Assembly (NCBI GenBank): GCA_046316615.1
Contig: JBKDAN010000013.1
Location: 1-64,000 of the forward strand
Source: BJHL01 sp040378885
GTDB lineage: Bacteria; Planctomycetota; Phycisphaerae; Phycisphaerales; UBA1924
Direction of reading: 5' to 3'
Length of the DNA stretch: 64,000 nt
The translations under genes and the position numbers were made by a program. The notes beneath the pieces are model-generated. The model was given only the letters and a program-made list of their open reading frames with translations. It was not told the DNA's origin and did no database searches. This document shows, piece by piece, positions 16,284 to 25,461 of this stretch (its first letter is position 1; each line of letters begins with the position of its first letter).

Positions 16284-19200
16284 TCACTTCTCGCCGGCGA
16301 TCGCCGTGAGCTGGCTTCGCAGGTCGGCAGGAAGCTTGTCCGCTTCGCTGCGGAGCTTGTCGATGATGGTTGCGGCTTCACTCGCTTCCTCGGGCGATCC
16401 GTCCTTGAGCAGGCGAGCCAGGCCCATCCAGCTCGCCCAGAACTGGGCATCCAATTGGACGGCTTTGCGGTACGCCGCGATTGCTGCAGCGCGGTCGCTG
16501 CGGGCGACCTCAACGTGGGCAAGGGTGTCGTAGAGGGCGGCGACGTCGGGACGGACCTGGATGGCCTCGGTGATGAGGCCCTTGGCGCGTTCGATATCGA
16601 GCGAGTTGCGGTTGGCGCGGACGAGGGCGTCGGCGAAGTTATTGAGGAGGGCCCAGCGTTCCACGCCGGCGGGGAACTGGCGAGCGTTGATCAGCGATTC
16701 GTAGTTGGTGATGGTGTCTGCAACTCGCCCCGCGCCGTCGAGGGCGCGGATGAGGCCCAGGCGGAGCATGACTTCATTGGGCTGTGACTCCACGAGCTTG
16801 GTGAAGGCGAGGCGGGCTTTCTCCCAAGACTGAGCCGCGGCAGTGGGCTGGTTGCGTGCGGTCAGGCTATCGGCCTGAGCGCTGAAGGCCTGGGCTGCGA
16901 TGGAGAGAGAGATGAGATCATCGGGGCCGCCCAACTGGACGGCCTTGTCGGCGAAGTCGGCGGCTTTATCGGCATCGTCGCCCAGGTGCAGCTGCGCGAG
17001 GCCACGCAGGGCGAAGATGGAGCGAGGATCGCGCTCAAGGGCCTTGGCGAAACTCGCCTTCGATTCGCTGATTTTGCCAGAGATCTGCTCGAGCGTGCCT
17101 TGAGCTTCGAGGGCGCGGGCGGAGGGCTGAGGACGCGAGGTGAGCGGCCGGATGATGGCCATCGCCTGCGTTGCGTACGTCGTAGCGGTTTCGGGGAAGC
17201 GAGCAGCCAACTGGGCGAGGGTGCCCGCGAGCGTGAGTGCTTCGCTTTCGTCGTTCACGTTAACGTGCGGGGTTGCGCGATCGAGCCAGCGGCGCGAGAG
17301 CGGCTCGCTGGCGAGCATGCCGCCTGCAACGGGAAGCCAGAAGCCGGTGCGGACCAACTGGGACTTCTCCATGGCAGGAGCGAGTTCGTCGAAGGCCTGG
17401 GCGGCTTTGTTGTCAGCGACGAGACCGCGGCCGTAGAGGTTGAGCACGCGGAAGGAGAAATCGTCAGCGGGGTTTGCAAGCGCTTCTGTCAGGCGCGTGC
17501 GGAGCAGCGTGACGGCAGCGTCGCGCTGGCCCAGGTTGAGGCGGGCTTCTGCGACGGCGACGTCGGACTCCTTGGCGCGGGTCAACTGCTGCCAGGCCAT
17601 GGCGGCGTTGAGCATGCTGTTCCAGTCGCTCACGCTGCGGTAGATGTCGACGCCCAGCACCGCCGCCTCGATGTTGGCGGGGTGGGAGGCCATGGTCTCG
17701 CGAATGAGCTGAGCGGCGCCTTGCAAGCGCGGCGGCGTGTCGGTGGCGAGGACGCGAGCGGTGAGGACGAGGAGCGCGGGATCGACGGCTGCTGCCGTCT
17801 TGAGACGATCGAGCTCGGCGGGATCACCCAGGCGACCCGCGGAGCGTGATGCGTCGAGGTCGCGGATGAACTTGGCGCGGTCCTGGCGTTGCGGGTCCTT
17901 CGCGACGACATCGGCGAGCTGCTGGAGGTCCATGTTGGAGGCGATTGCACCGCCCGTGACTTCGAGCTGCTGCTGCATCATCGCGAGCCGGTCGTTGTTT
18001 GGCATGACGGCGCGGGCTTCGGCGAGGACGGCCTTCGCCTGCGCTGTGTCCTTGCGTTCAACAAGGAACGAGACGAAAGACGCCCAGTTTTCGAGGCTTT
18101 GCGGAGCCTTGGTCACGCCCTGGCGCAGCATGGCGATGGTTTCGTCGAGCGTGCCGTGATTGGCCAGATAGCGGGCGCGGACGAGTTCGGCCTGGCCCGG
18201 CGTCATGGGAAGCTGATCGGCGCGGGTGAGAGCAGACTGCGCGCGGTCTTTGTCTCCCAGTGAGGCCAGACCTTCGGCGAGGGCGAGGACCTGCTGGGGC
18301 GTTTGCATCTTCTGCGGATCGATGCCGCGGAAGAGCGCGAGAGCTTCGCGGTCGCGCACCATGGCGCGATAGGCGTTGGCGAGGGTGAGATCGATGAGTG
18401 GCTTCTCTTGCTCGGTCGCGGTGGTGCGCATGCGTTCGAGCGCGCTGGCGGCGCTGTTGAGTTCGCGCATGCGAATCAGCTCTTCCGTTGCGGCGAGGCG
18501 CACGTTGAGCGGAACCTTGGGCGTGTTGGCAAGGCGATCGAGTTCGCCGCGAGCGCCGGCGAGGTCGCCTTCGCCGCGGAGGAGGCGGGCGAGTTCAAGC
18601 TGCCAGGGCGTGGGATCTGGCACGAGCGGAATGAGTGTGCGCAGCTGGGTGATGGCGTCGGTGCGCTGGGGGACGATCCCGACGTCGGGGCGATCCATCG
18701 AGAGAGCGGCGACGAGGAGGGCGCGGGCCTCGAGCAGGTCGCTCTCGCGGAGGGAGAGATCACGCAGCACATTGATAGCTTCAGCGCGGCGGTTGCGATC
18801 AACGGGCTCTGTCAGCAGCGCACGGGCGCGGGCCATGCGCAGTTGGGCGGGCGTGTTGAGTTCATCGAAGCGGCCCAGTTCACGGGTGCGGGCGATGAGG
18901 CGGTCAACCAGCGTGAGATCGGTCTGCACGACGGGGCTGGCGAGCGCGGCGAGCTGCGCATCGATGTCGCCCGGGTATGCGTCTGCGAAGGCGGCCCAGT
19001 TGCCCTTGGCATCGGGCAGATTGGCGGATTCGGCGAAGGCGGCCTGGGCGCGGAGCCATGACTTCTTCTGCTCGGCGGGAGCCTTGTCGTGATTCTCGCG
19101 CAGAAGGGCGATGGCTTCGTCGCGCTTGCCTTGTTTGAAGAGCGAGCTGGCGCGGGCGAGACCAGTGCGAGGCGTCATGCCTTCGGCCTTGTCCATGCGC

Positions 19201-20966
19201 GGTAGCAGGATCGTGTCGGCGTCGATGTTCTCGCGCTGGGCGATCTGGAAGAGTTCGCCCAAGGCTTCGGGTGAAAGTTCACCCAGCGCGTTGAGACCCT
19301 TCTCAAGCGTGTTGCGGGCTTGGTCTCCGCCGCGGACGCGTGAGGTGAGGAGCACGCGACCGGGGAGGATGTTCTCGCGGAAGTTCTTGATGTCGGGAGT
19401 CTGCTCGCTGAGAGCGAGTTCGTCGTCGATGCGGTTGGCGGTGGAGAGGAGGATGTCGCCATTCACTTGATCGCCATAGCCCGCTTCGATGAGGGCGACG
19501 TTGCTACGGAAGTAGGTGCTGAAGACACCCATGCTGCGCGGAGCGATGCGCATGGCGGGGATGGCGGCCTGCACGGCGGCGAGGGGGCGTCCCTGCGCGA
19601 GCGCGAGATTGGCACGCTTGAGCCAAGGCTGCACCCAGCCCAGCGCAAGGCTGGAGGTGCTGGCCTTCTCCCATGAAGCGCGTGCGTCGCCCAAGCGACC
19701 AAGGCGCTCGAGCGCATCACCCTGGAAGACGAGCAGCACAGGGTCGTTGGTGGCTTCGGTCAGGGCCTTCTCGATGATCGTGAGCCGATCCGCGGGCGTG
19801 GGCTGCGGATCAGCGACGAGACTTTGCAGCACAGGGCCCCAGGCGGCGGCGCGGAAGTCGCCCTCGCGCTTGGCGAAGGCGTCGATGATGGTCTTGACTT
19901 CGTCGTTCTTGCCCTGGCCCAGCAGCGCGAGGGCGCGGTAGACGAGAATCTCGCTGTTGGTGCCGCGGATGCCCAGGTCGGGCTGAGCGAACAGCGTCAG
20001 TACGTCGTTGAAACGGCCGCTCATCCAACTGCGGCGAGCGAGCACGCGAGCGAGAATGTCATCGTTGTGCTGCTGGAAGCCGACGCGCAGGACGGTGAGA
20101 GCGTGGGCGTGCATGCCCATGCCGTCGAAGAGGCTGGCGGAGCGCAGCACTTCGAGCGGGGTCGCGAATTTCACTTCGCGGGCGATGCCTGCGGTTTCGA
20201 GGTCGATGCCGGTGAGGGCGCAGAGGGCCTGGAAGGCTTCGGCGTTAACGTCGAAGCCCGGCTCGTCGCGGCGGGCGAGTGCCATGAGAAGGCGGCCCTG
20301 AGCCTTGGCGGTGGCATCGCTGGAGTCGAGGAGCTTCTGGGCGATGGCGCGGCCTTCGCCTGCGTTGCCACGGTCGCGCAGGTGTTCAACGAGCACGACC
20401 TGCGTGGGGAAGTCGGTGGGGCGCAGTTCGAGCATGCGCGCGAGCAGGACGCTGATGCGTTCGTCATCGGGCTTGATGCCCATGCGGGCGTTAGCTTCGG
20501 CGCGGAGCAGATCGAAGTGCTCGTCGGTGCACTGCGCGAGGTTCTCGGGGCGCATCTTCGCAGCGAGGTCGCGCGCTTCGGGCAGGTAGCCGGCGACCTG
20601 GTAGAGCTCGAGGAGGTGCTCGGCGGTCTCGTCGCTGGGGCTCAGAGACTGGACCTTCTGGTAGATGTCGAGGGCCTGCTTGATGTGCGCGCCGTCGGGC
20701 TCTTCGATGTTCTCGCGCGCCTTGGCGTACGCAAGGAGGGCATCGAGATCGCCGTCGTTGCGCTTGAGGTACTTGCTGAGCGAGCCCAGACCCCTGTAGT
20801 ACTCGCCCTGCTCGACGAAGGCCATGCCTTCGGTGCGGAAGGCGTCAATCTGGGCCTTTTGGCGGTGATTGCGGTACACAACTGCGCCACCTGCGCCGGC
20901 TGCGAGGAGCAGAACGATGCCACCGAGGGCGAGCAGGCGCTTGGACGTCTTTGGTTTGAGACTCAT
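16284..20966 (-). CDS. Giant TPR-repeat protein of the exosortase/EPS locus (PrsT-like)
   Basis: 1560 residues from ATG 20966 (AGGGAA upstream; the frame opens earlier at 21047). A short basic N-terminus (MSLKPKTSKR) leads into one membrane span (LLALGGIVLLLAAGAGGAVVY). The rest is Ala/Leu-rich helical repeat with TPR-like units throughout, for example AVQLDAQFWASWMGLARLLK near the C-terminus. By position and architecture it resembles the TPR protein PrsT found with PEP-CTERM systems, but it is much longer than the usual 900 or so residues. Most likely it is anchored in the inner membrane and scaffolds export or assembly of the polysaccharide or its proteins. It starts 27 bases after the sugar transferase gene. 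Confidence 0.85.
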   Translation of the reverse strand: MSLKPKTSKRLLALGGIVLLLAAGAGGAVVYRNHRQKAQIDAFRTEGMAFVEQGEYYRGLGSLSKYLKRNDGDLDALLAYAKARENIEEPDGAHIKQALDIYQKVQSLSPSDETAEHLLELYQVAGYLPEARDLAAKMRPENLAQCTDEHFDLLRAEANARMGIKPDDERISVLLARMLELRPTDFPTQVVLVEHLRDRGNAGEGRAIAQKLLDSSDATAKAQGRLLMALARRDEPGFDVNAEAFQALCALTGIDLETAGIAREVKFATPLEVLRSASLFDGMGMHAHALTVLRVGFQQHNDDILARVLARRSWMSGRFNDVLTLFAQPDLGIRGTNSEILVYRALALLGQGKNDEVKTIIDAFAKREGDFRAAAWGPVLQSLVADPQPTPADRLTIIEKALTEATNDPVLLVFQGDALERLGRLGDARASWEKASTSSLALGWVQPWLKRANLALAQGRPLAAVQAAIPAMRIAPRSMGVFSTYFRSNVALIEAGYGDQVNGDILLSTANRIDDELALSEQTPDIKNFRENILPGRVLLTSRVRGGDQARNTLEKGLNALGELSPEALGELFQIAQRENIDADTILLPRMDKAEGMTPRTGLARASSLFKQGKRDEAIALLRENHDKAPAEQKKSWLRAQAAFAESANLPDAKGNWAAFADAYPGDIDAQLAALASPVVQTDLTLVDRLIARTRELGRFDELNTPAQLRMARARALLTEPVDRNRRAEAINVLRDLSLRESDLLEARALLVAALSMDRPDVGIVPQRTDAITQLRTLIPLVPDPTPWQLELARLLRGEGDLAGARGELDRLANTPKVPLNVRLAATEELIRMRELNSAASALERMRTTATEQEKPLIDLTLANAYRAMVRDREALALFRGIDPQKMQTPQQVLALAEGLASLGDKDRAQSALTRADQLPMTPGQAELVRARYLANHGTLDETIAMLRQGVTKAPQSLENWASFVSFLVERKDTAQAKAVLAEARAVMPNNDRLAMMQQQLEVTGGAIASNMDLQQLADVVAKDPQRQDRAKFIRDLDASRSAGRLGDPAELDRLKTAAAVDPALLVLTARVLATDTPPRLQGAAQLIRETMASHPANIEAAVLGVDIYRSVSDWNSMLNAAMAWQQLTRAKESDVAVAEARLNLGQRDAAVTLLRTRLTEALANPADDFSFRVLNLYGRGLVADNKAAQAFDELAPAMEKSQLVRTGFWLPVAGGMLASEPLSRRWLDRATPHVNVNDESEALTLAGTLAQLAARFPETATTYATQAMAIIRPLTSRPQPSARALEAQGTLEQISGKISESKASFAKALERDPRSIFALRGLAQLHLGDDADKAADFADKAVQLGGPDDLISLSIAAQAFSAQADSLTARNQPTAAAQSWEKARLAFTKLVESQPNEVMLRLGLIRALDGAGRVADTITNYESLINARQFPAGVERWALLNNFADALVRANRNSLDIERAKGLITEAIQVRPDVAALYDTLAHVEVARSDRAAAIAAYRKAVQLDAQFWASWMGLARLLKDGSPEEASEAATIIDKLRSEADKLPADLRSQLTAIAGEK

Positions 20967-20992
20967 GGTTCTTCCCTGAACGAGGATGGGCT

Positions 20993-22453
20993 TTAGGATT
21001 TGGTGGCGCGCTTGACCAGCAGCACGAGGGTGCGCCAGATGATCCAAAGGTCAAGCCAGAGGCTTTGCTTTTCCACGTAGCGGATGTCGTACTTGATCCA
21101 TTCCTGGAAGTCGTTGCCTTCTTCGCGCGTGCGTGAGATCTGCCAGAGGCCGGTGAGGCCGGGGCGGACGCTCAGGCGCGCTTCACGCCACGGCGGGCAG
21201 TACTGGTTTTCCTTGAAGGGGCTGGGGCGCGGGCCCACGACGCTCATGTCGCCCTTGAGGATGTTGAAGAGCTGCGGCAGTTCGTCGATCTGGTATTCAC
21301 GAATGAACGCGCCAACCTTGGTGAGGCGCGGGTCGTTCTTCATGAAGAACTGCGGGCCGTCGGCCTGGTTCTGGGCCATGAGGCGGGCCTTGATCTCTTC
21401 GCTGTCTTTGCGCATGCTGCGGAACTTGAGGCAGCCGAACTGGCGGCCGCCGAGGGTTTCGCGCTTGTGAGCGAAGAAGATGGGGCGGCCGTCCTCAATG
21501 AGAATCGCAAGGGCAACGAGGGGGTAGATGGGGAAAGTGCCCAAGATGCCGGCGGTTGCGGCGGCGATGTCGAAGAGCCGCTTGAGGGGGCTGTGGGCCC
21601 ACTTGCCTGCGCCGCGGGTTTCGAGCAGGCTCTTGGGAGCGGGGCTGGAGAGGTTTTCAAGGTCGAGCCACTCGATCTGCTCTTTGGGCGGAGCCTGCTC
21701 GGGGCGGTCCCACAGCACCGCGGGACCGACGGCCGTCATGTTCTTGGTGATCTCACGCCCTGCGCCAACCCACAGAGGGCCGCGCACACCGGGGCCCACA
21801 TCGACCTTCGCGTCTTTGTCAGCCCAGATGCCCGGGGAGACTTCGCTGATGCGGGAGATGGTGGCGTCGGGACGGGGCCAGCGCTGGATGAGTTCGTGGC
21901 CGAAGCGGGCGAGGTCGTCGGGGTTGTTGGCGTCGAAAAGTTTGCCGCGGAGTTTGGCGGGATAGCGATCGGTGCGGCGGGTGAGCTTGCGGAGCTGTTC
22001 CCAGCCTGAGCTTGCATCGGCGGCCTGCTGCCAGACGCCGGCGAGGTCTTTGTCGCTGGTAAGCACGACGCGACCGATGCGGACCTGCGTCGCGTCGTAG
22101 ATGCGTTGCAGCCGCATGAACTTGCCGGTTTCGTCGGCGACCAGACGCTCGCTGTAGGGCTGCTTGGCGGCGTCGCTCACGCGGACGATGATGAGGTCGG
22201 GTTTGACCCAACTGACATCATCGAGAATGGGTGCGAGACGAAAGAGCGAGAGCGTGTGCTTGTCGAGCAGCATGAACAGCTCAGCATGCGCGACGAGCGG
22301 GGTGCGTTCTCCGACGCGAACAAGCTGCACGCCACGCGCGGCCCAGTAACGGGCGTGAAGTTCCATCCAGTCCATGCCCCAAACCGTCGGCGCGGTCGCG
22401 GTGCGGTGCGGCACGGAGGGAGCGGGGGAGGATGGTGTGAGCGTGGCGGACAT
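20993..22453 (-). CDS. Undecaprenyl-phosphate sugar phosphotransferase with atypical N-terminal domain
   Basis: Begins polysaccharide repeat-unit assembly by moving a sugar phosphate from a nucleotide sugar to undecaprenyl phosphate. The C-terminal 195 residues are a standard bacterial sugar transferase: a membrane helix in RLFDIAAATAGILGTFPIYP, then KFRSMRKDSEE, DELPQLFNILKGDMSVVGPR and the C-terminal PGLTGLWQIS. The first 285 residues differ from the usual four-helix CoA-binding-like module of WbaP/WcaJ. They contain no clear membrane spans and include a stretch VDVGPGVRGPLWVGAGREI that looks like left-handed beta-helix turns, as in sugar nucleotidyltransferases. It follows the Wzz/kinase gene by 45 bases. 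Confidence 0.88.
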   Translation of the reverse strand: MSATLTPSSPAPSVPHRTATAPTVWGMDWMELHARYWAARGVQLVRVGERTPLVAHAELFMLLDKHTLSLFRLAPILDDVSWVKPDLIIVRVSDAAKQPYSERLVADETGKFMRLQRIYDATQVRIGRVVLTSDKDLAGVWQQAADASSGWEQLRKLTRRTDRYPAKLRGKLFDANNPDDLARFGHELIQRWPRPDATISRISEVSPGIWADKDAKVDVGPGVRGPLWVGAGREITKNMTAVGPAVLWDRPEQAPPKEQIEWLDLENLSSPAPKSLLETRGAGKWAHSPLKRLFDIAAATAGILGTFPIYPLVALAILIEDGRPIFFAHKRETLGGRQFGCLKFRSMRKDSEEIKARLMAQNQADGPQFFMKNDPRLTKVGAFIREYQIDELPQLFNILKGDMSVVGPRPSPFKENQYCPPWREARLSVRPGLTGLWQISRTREEGNDFQEWIKYDIRYVEKQSLWLDLWIIWRTLVLLVKRATKS

Positions 22454-22498
22454 CGGTGAAGAGAACAGAGATCGGAGAACAGTGAGCGGAGTGTGGAA

Positions 22499-24745
22499 TC
22501 AGCGCTTGGTGTCGATGGCGACGACACGCGGCAGCGGCTCGAGTTCGGGGAACTCGGTGGGGCTGGGCGGCTGCGGGGGCGCGGCATCGGGACGGATGCT
22601 GCGGAAGCTCTGGCTGGCTGCGCTGGTCTTGAAGTCGCGCGGCTGCGCGAGGTTGAAGACCAGACCCAGCAGCTTGGCGTTCACGCGGCGGAGCTGATCG
22701 ACAGCGTTCTTGACCTGGCCGCGTGCACGACCGGCGCCGACGACCAGCACCACGCCGTCGGCCTGAGCGCAGACGAGGTGAGCTTCGATCGATCCGAGCA
22801 CGGGGCCGGTGTCGATGAGCACCACGTCGTAGTCGTCGACGACGGTGTCAAGCAGACGGTTGATCTGCGGTTCGGCAAGGCGGTTGGCGGTGCTGTGATC
22901 ATCGTCGGTGCCGCTGGGGAGCAGGTGCAGACGATCCATGTGCGTGTGCTTGATGCGACCCTTGATGTCGCCATCGAGCAAGACGTTGAAGAGGCTGCTG
23001 GTTTCACGCAGACGCAAGCCACGCGAGAGGCCTTGGCCGATGAGGTCCAAGTCAACGAGCAGGGTCTTGCTGCCACTGCTGGCGAATGAGAGACCCAGTG
23101 CGAGCGTCATGCTGGTTTTGCCATCGCCCGGATTGCTGCTGGTGACGGCGAGCACGCGGCGATCCTTGCCACCAATTTGGATAAGTGTGCGGATCTGGTG
23201 GACGCAGTGTGCGGCTGCGGCAGCCTGCTCAGCGTCGCTGAGATCGCTGGGCAGGCGGGGCAGAATGCCCAGCAGCGTCGTGTTGGCGGGGCCTTCGTCA
23301 ATGGCTTCGTCGCTGTAGCGGTAACGGCGATCGGTCATGCCGTAGATGCCGATGGCGCAGATGGGGATGAACATGCCCAGGAAGCCGAAGACGCCCGCGA
23401 ACTTGAGGCGGGTGTCGTTGCTGGGGTTGGGCGGCGGAGCATCGGGGTAGAGGACGGTGATAAGGCCTGCTTCACCCAGGATGCGCGAGTTGAGTTCGAT
23501 GTCGCGCAGGGCTTTTTGCAGTTCGTTGCGCTGTTCGGTGTTGGAGACGAGCGCTTGGCGGAAGTTTTCCATCTCCTGCGTTTTGCCGGCGAGCTGGCCG
23601 GACTTGCGGTTTTCTTCTTCGAGCTGGCGGTTGAGGTCTTCGAGGCGGCGTTTGATGGAGTCGGGCGTGTCGATGTCGCCGCCGGGCAGGCCCAGCGATT
23701 CGGCGGGAGCTTCGCCACCGAGCCAGCTCTGCTTGCGGCCATCCATCTGCTCGCGCAGATTACTGATTTCGTTTTCGATGCGACGCATCTGGATGTGGGC
23801 GGGCGCGAGGCCGTTGTTGATGCCGGCTTGATAGTTCTGACGAGCGTTGTTGAAACGCGCGAGCAGTTCATCCATGATCGGGTCGACGCGGGCGATCTCT
23901 TCGTTGGACCAATCTTTGCGGTCGCGTGTGGGCTCGGGTGTTTCTTCGCCGGCCTTGGGCTCGGGGTCGCCCGTCACGCGGACACCCATGGCGCGCAGTC
24001 GGGTTTCGAGGTCGTAGATCTGGGTCTGCAGATCGACGCGTTTGTTGGTGGCGAGCGTCACGAGCTGGCGCGGTTCGTCGGTGCCAAGATCTTCGGCCAG
24101 AGCCTTGATGCGATTCTGCGCGTCGGTGATGTTGCGCTCGTAGCGAGCGATCTCGTCTCGAATGAGCGATGAACGCTTGTCGTTGAGTTCGCGGCCCTGG
24201 CCTTCGCCGAAGATGCGCTCGTAGGCGCGGCAGGTCTGCGTGAGACCGGCGAAGGCGGCGCTGGCGTCTTCATCGCTGAAGGTGACGAGGATGATTTCAG
24301 ACTGGTCGCGGCCGCCACGGCGGACGTTGAGCGCGCCGCGGAATTCTTCTTCGGCGGAGGGATCGGTGCCGCGATTGAGCTGGCGCCATTCGGGCGCGGT
24401 CATGGCCTGCTTGATGGTGCGAGGCTGCATGAGGAAGTTGACCTGTGTGCCCACGAAGCTGTCGAACATGGGCATGACGTCGAAGCTCACGCGCATGGCC
24501 GAGGGCATGAGAGGCTGAATGCGGATGGTGGCGGTGCTTTGGTAGACCGGGCGCTGGCTGATCCAGCCGAGAGCGACACCCAGCAAAAGACCGACAGCGG
24601 CGAGGGCACCCGTGAGCAGGTAGCGACCACGGAACAGATTGTGCAGCAGCTTGATGATGTTGGTCTGCTGGTGCACGCCACCAAAGTCGCCCGGCGGGGG
24701 CGGCGGGGCGACTTGCAGAGCTTGTGTGGGAAGTTGCTGACTCAT
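22499..24745 (-). CDS. Polysaccharide chain-length determinant fused to BY-kinase-like ATPase (Wzz/Wzc-type)
   Basis: 748 residues. Order: a proline-rich start, a Wzz domain with membrane span about 43-63 (LLTGALAAVGLLLGVALGWI), a long periplasmic coiled coil (about 160-450), a second span (about 480-500, FGFLGMFIPICAIGIYGM), then a cytoplasmic ATPase. The ATPase has Walker A SSNPGDGKTS, Walker A' LLVDLDLIGQGLS and Walker B DVVLIDTGPV. It controls polymer length and export. The C-terminus lacks the Tyr cluster of classical BY-kinases (it ends LPRVVAIDTKR), so autophosphorylation cycling must differ. The start at 24745 overlaps the epsI stop as ATGA, indicating coupled translation. Confidence 0.92.
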   Translation of the reverse strand: MSQQLPTQALQVAPPPPPGDFGGVHQQTNIIKLLHNLFRGRYLLTGALAAVGLLLGVALGWISQRPVYQSTATIRIQPLMPSAMRVSFDVMPMFDSFVGTQVNFLMQPRTIKQAMTAPEWRQLNRGTDPSAEEEFRGALNVRRGGRDQSEIILVTFSDEDASAAFAGLTQTCRAYERIFGEGQGRELNDKRSSLIRDEIARYERNITDAQNRIKALAEDLGTDEPRQLVTLATNKRVDLQTQIYDLETRLRAMGVRVTGDPEPKAGEETPEPTRDRKDWSNEEIARVDPIMDELLARFNNARQNYQAGINNGLAPAHIQMRRIENEISNLREQMDGRKQSWLGGEAPAESLGLPGGDIDTPDSIKRRLEDLNRQLEEENRKSGQLAGKTQEMENFRQALVSNTEQRNELQKALRDIELNSRILGEAGLITVLYPDAPPPNPSNDTRLKFAGVFGFLGMFIPICAIGIYGMTDRRYRYSDEAIDEGPANTTLLGILPRLPSDLSDAEQAAAAAHCVHQIRTLIQIGGKDRRVLAVTSSNPGDGKTSMTLALGLSFASSGSKTLLVDLDLIGQGLSRGLRLRETSSLFNVLLDGDIKGRIKHTHMDRLHLLPSGTDDDHSTANRLAEPQINRLLDTVVDDYDVVLIDTGPVLGSIEAHLVCAQADGVVLVVGAGRARGQVKNAVDQLRRVNAKLLGLVFNLAQPRDFKTSAASQSFRSIRPDAAPPQPPSPTEFPELEPLPRVVAIDTKR

Positions 24746-25452
24746 GGTGCTGCTTTCTGCGGGACAGTTTGCAAAGCTGATTCCGGGTTGCCCGAGAGGT
24801 CGGTGAGAAGAGGAGCGATGGGCGTGAGCAGTTCGACAAAGATGCGTTCGCCCAGATCTTCCGGCGTGTCGGCATCGACGATGACCTGAATCTGGGCGCA
24901 ACCAAAGGGCCTCACCCGATAATCTTCGGCTGCCTTGCGAACAGACTTGATGTCGGTTCGGAAGCCGCTATCGGGAATCGCGAAAAAGCCGTAGATCTTG
25001 ATCCGGCGGTCGCGGGGGAAGGCCCGCTGTTTGAAGGTGTAGATCTGATAGGGCACGGGCCGGTTGATGCCTGGGACCTGCACTTCGCGCGGGGCGGGCC
25101 ATGTGCCGTCGACCTGCCAGCCGGAGCTCGGGTAGCAGACAGGCGGGTAGTGGCCACCCATGTCGCGCGAGTCTTTGGTTTGCACGACGATGAGTCGGGC
25201 GTTCATGGCGGTGTCGTCTTTGACCAGACGACGCGTGAGCAATGAGTTGGGGCGGAGCAGTTGCTGCGCCGCGGGCGGAGGCTGCGGGCGGTCAACAGTG
25301 CGCCAGTCGCCCAGCAGGTCCGGCACCGACTCAACGGTGCTCAGAATGTGCGCGTGATACGGCTCGGCCTTTTCGGCGGTGGGGTAGTCGCGCGTCGTGA
25401 AGTAGAACGCGGCGAGCAGGGCGATGGAGATGGTGAAGGAAATGGATCGCAT
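24742..25452 (-). CDS. epsI: Exosortase-associated protein EpsI
   Basis: 236-residue periplasmic protein of the EpsI (DUF3485) family, which accompanies exosortases and is sometimes fused to them. It has an N-terminal signal or anchor (ISFTISIALLAAFYF), then LLGDWRTVD and the family core GGHYPPVCYPSSGWQV with its single conserved Cys (about 107). Further motifs are IYGFFAIPDSGF and DLGERIFVELLTPIAPLL near the end. It lies 9 bases downstream of exosortase and overlaps the next gene by 4 bases. The molecular role is not settled in any organism. Confidence 0.9.
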   Translation of the reverse strand: MRSISFTISIALLAAFYFTTRDYPTAEKAEPYHAHILSTVESVPDLLGDWRTVDRPQPPPAAQQLLRPNSLLTRRLVKDDTAMNARLIVVQTKDSRDMGGHYPPVCYPSSGWQVDGTWPAPREVQVPGINRPVPYQIYTFKQRAFPRDRRIKIYGFFAIPDSGFRTDIKSVRKAAEDYRVRPFGCAQIQVIVDADTPEDLGERIFVELLTPIAPLLTDLSGNPESALQTVPQKAAP

Positions 25453-25461
25453 GGCAAGGCG

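Noticed and set aside
19824..20996. 390-residue plus-strand open frame
   Set aside because: Opposite-strand shadow of the giant TPR gene; no start signal and no family resemblance.
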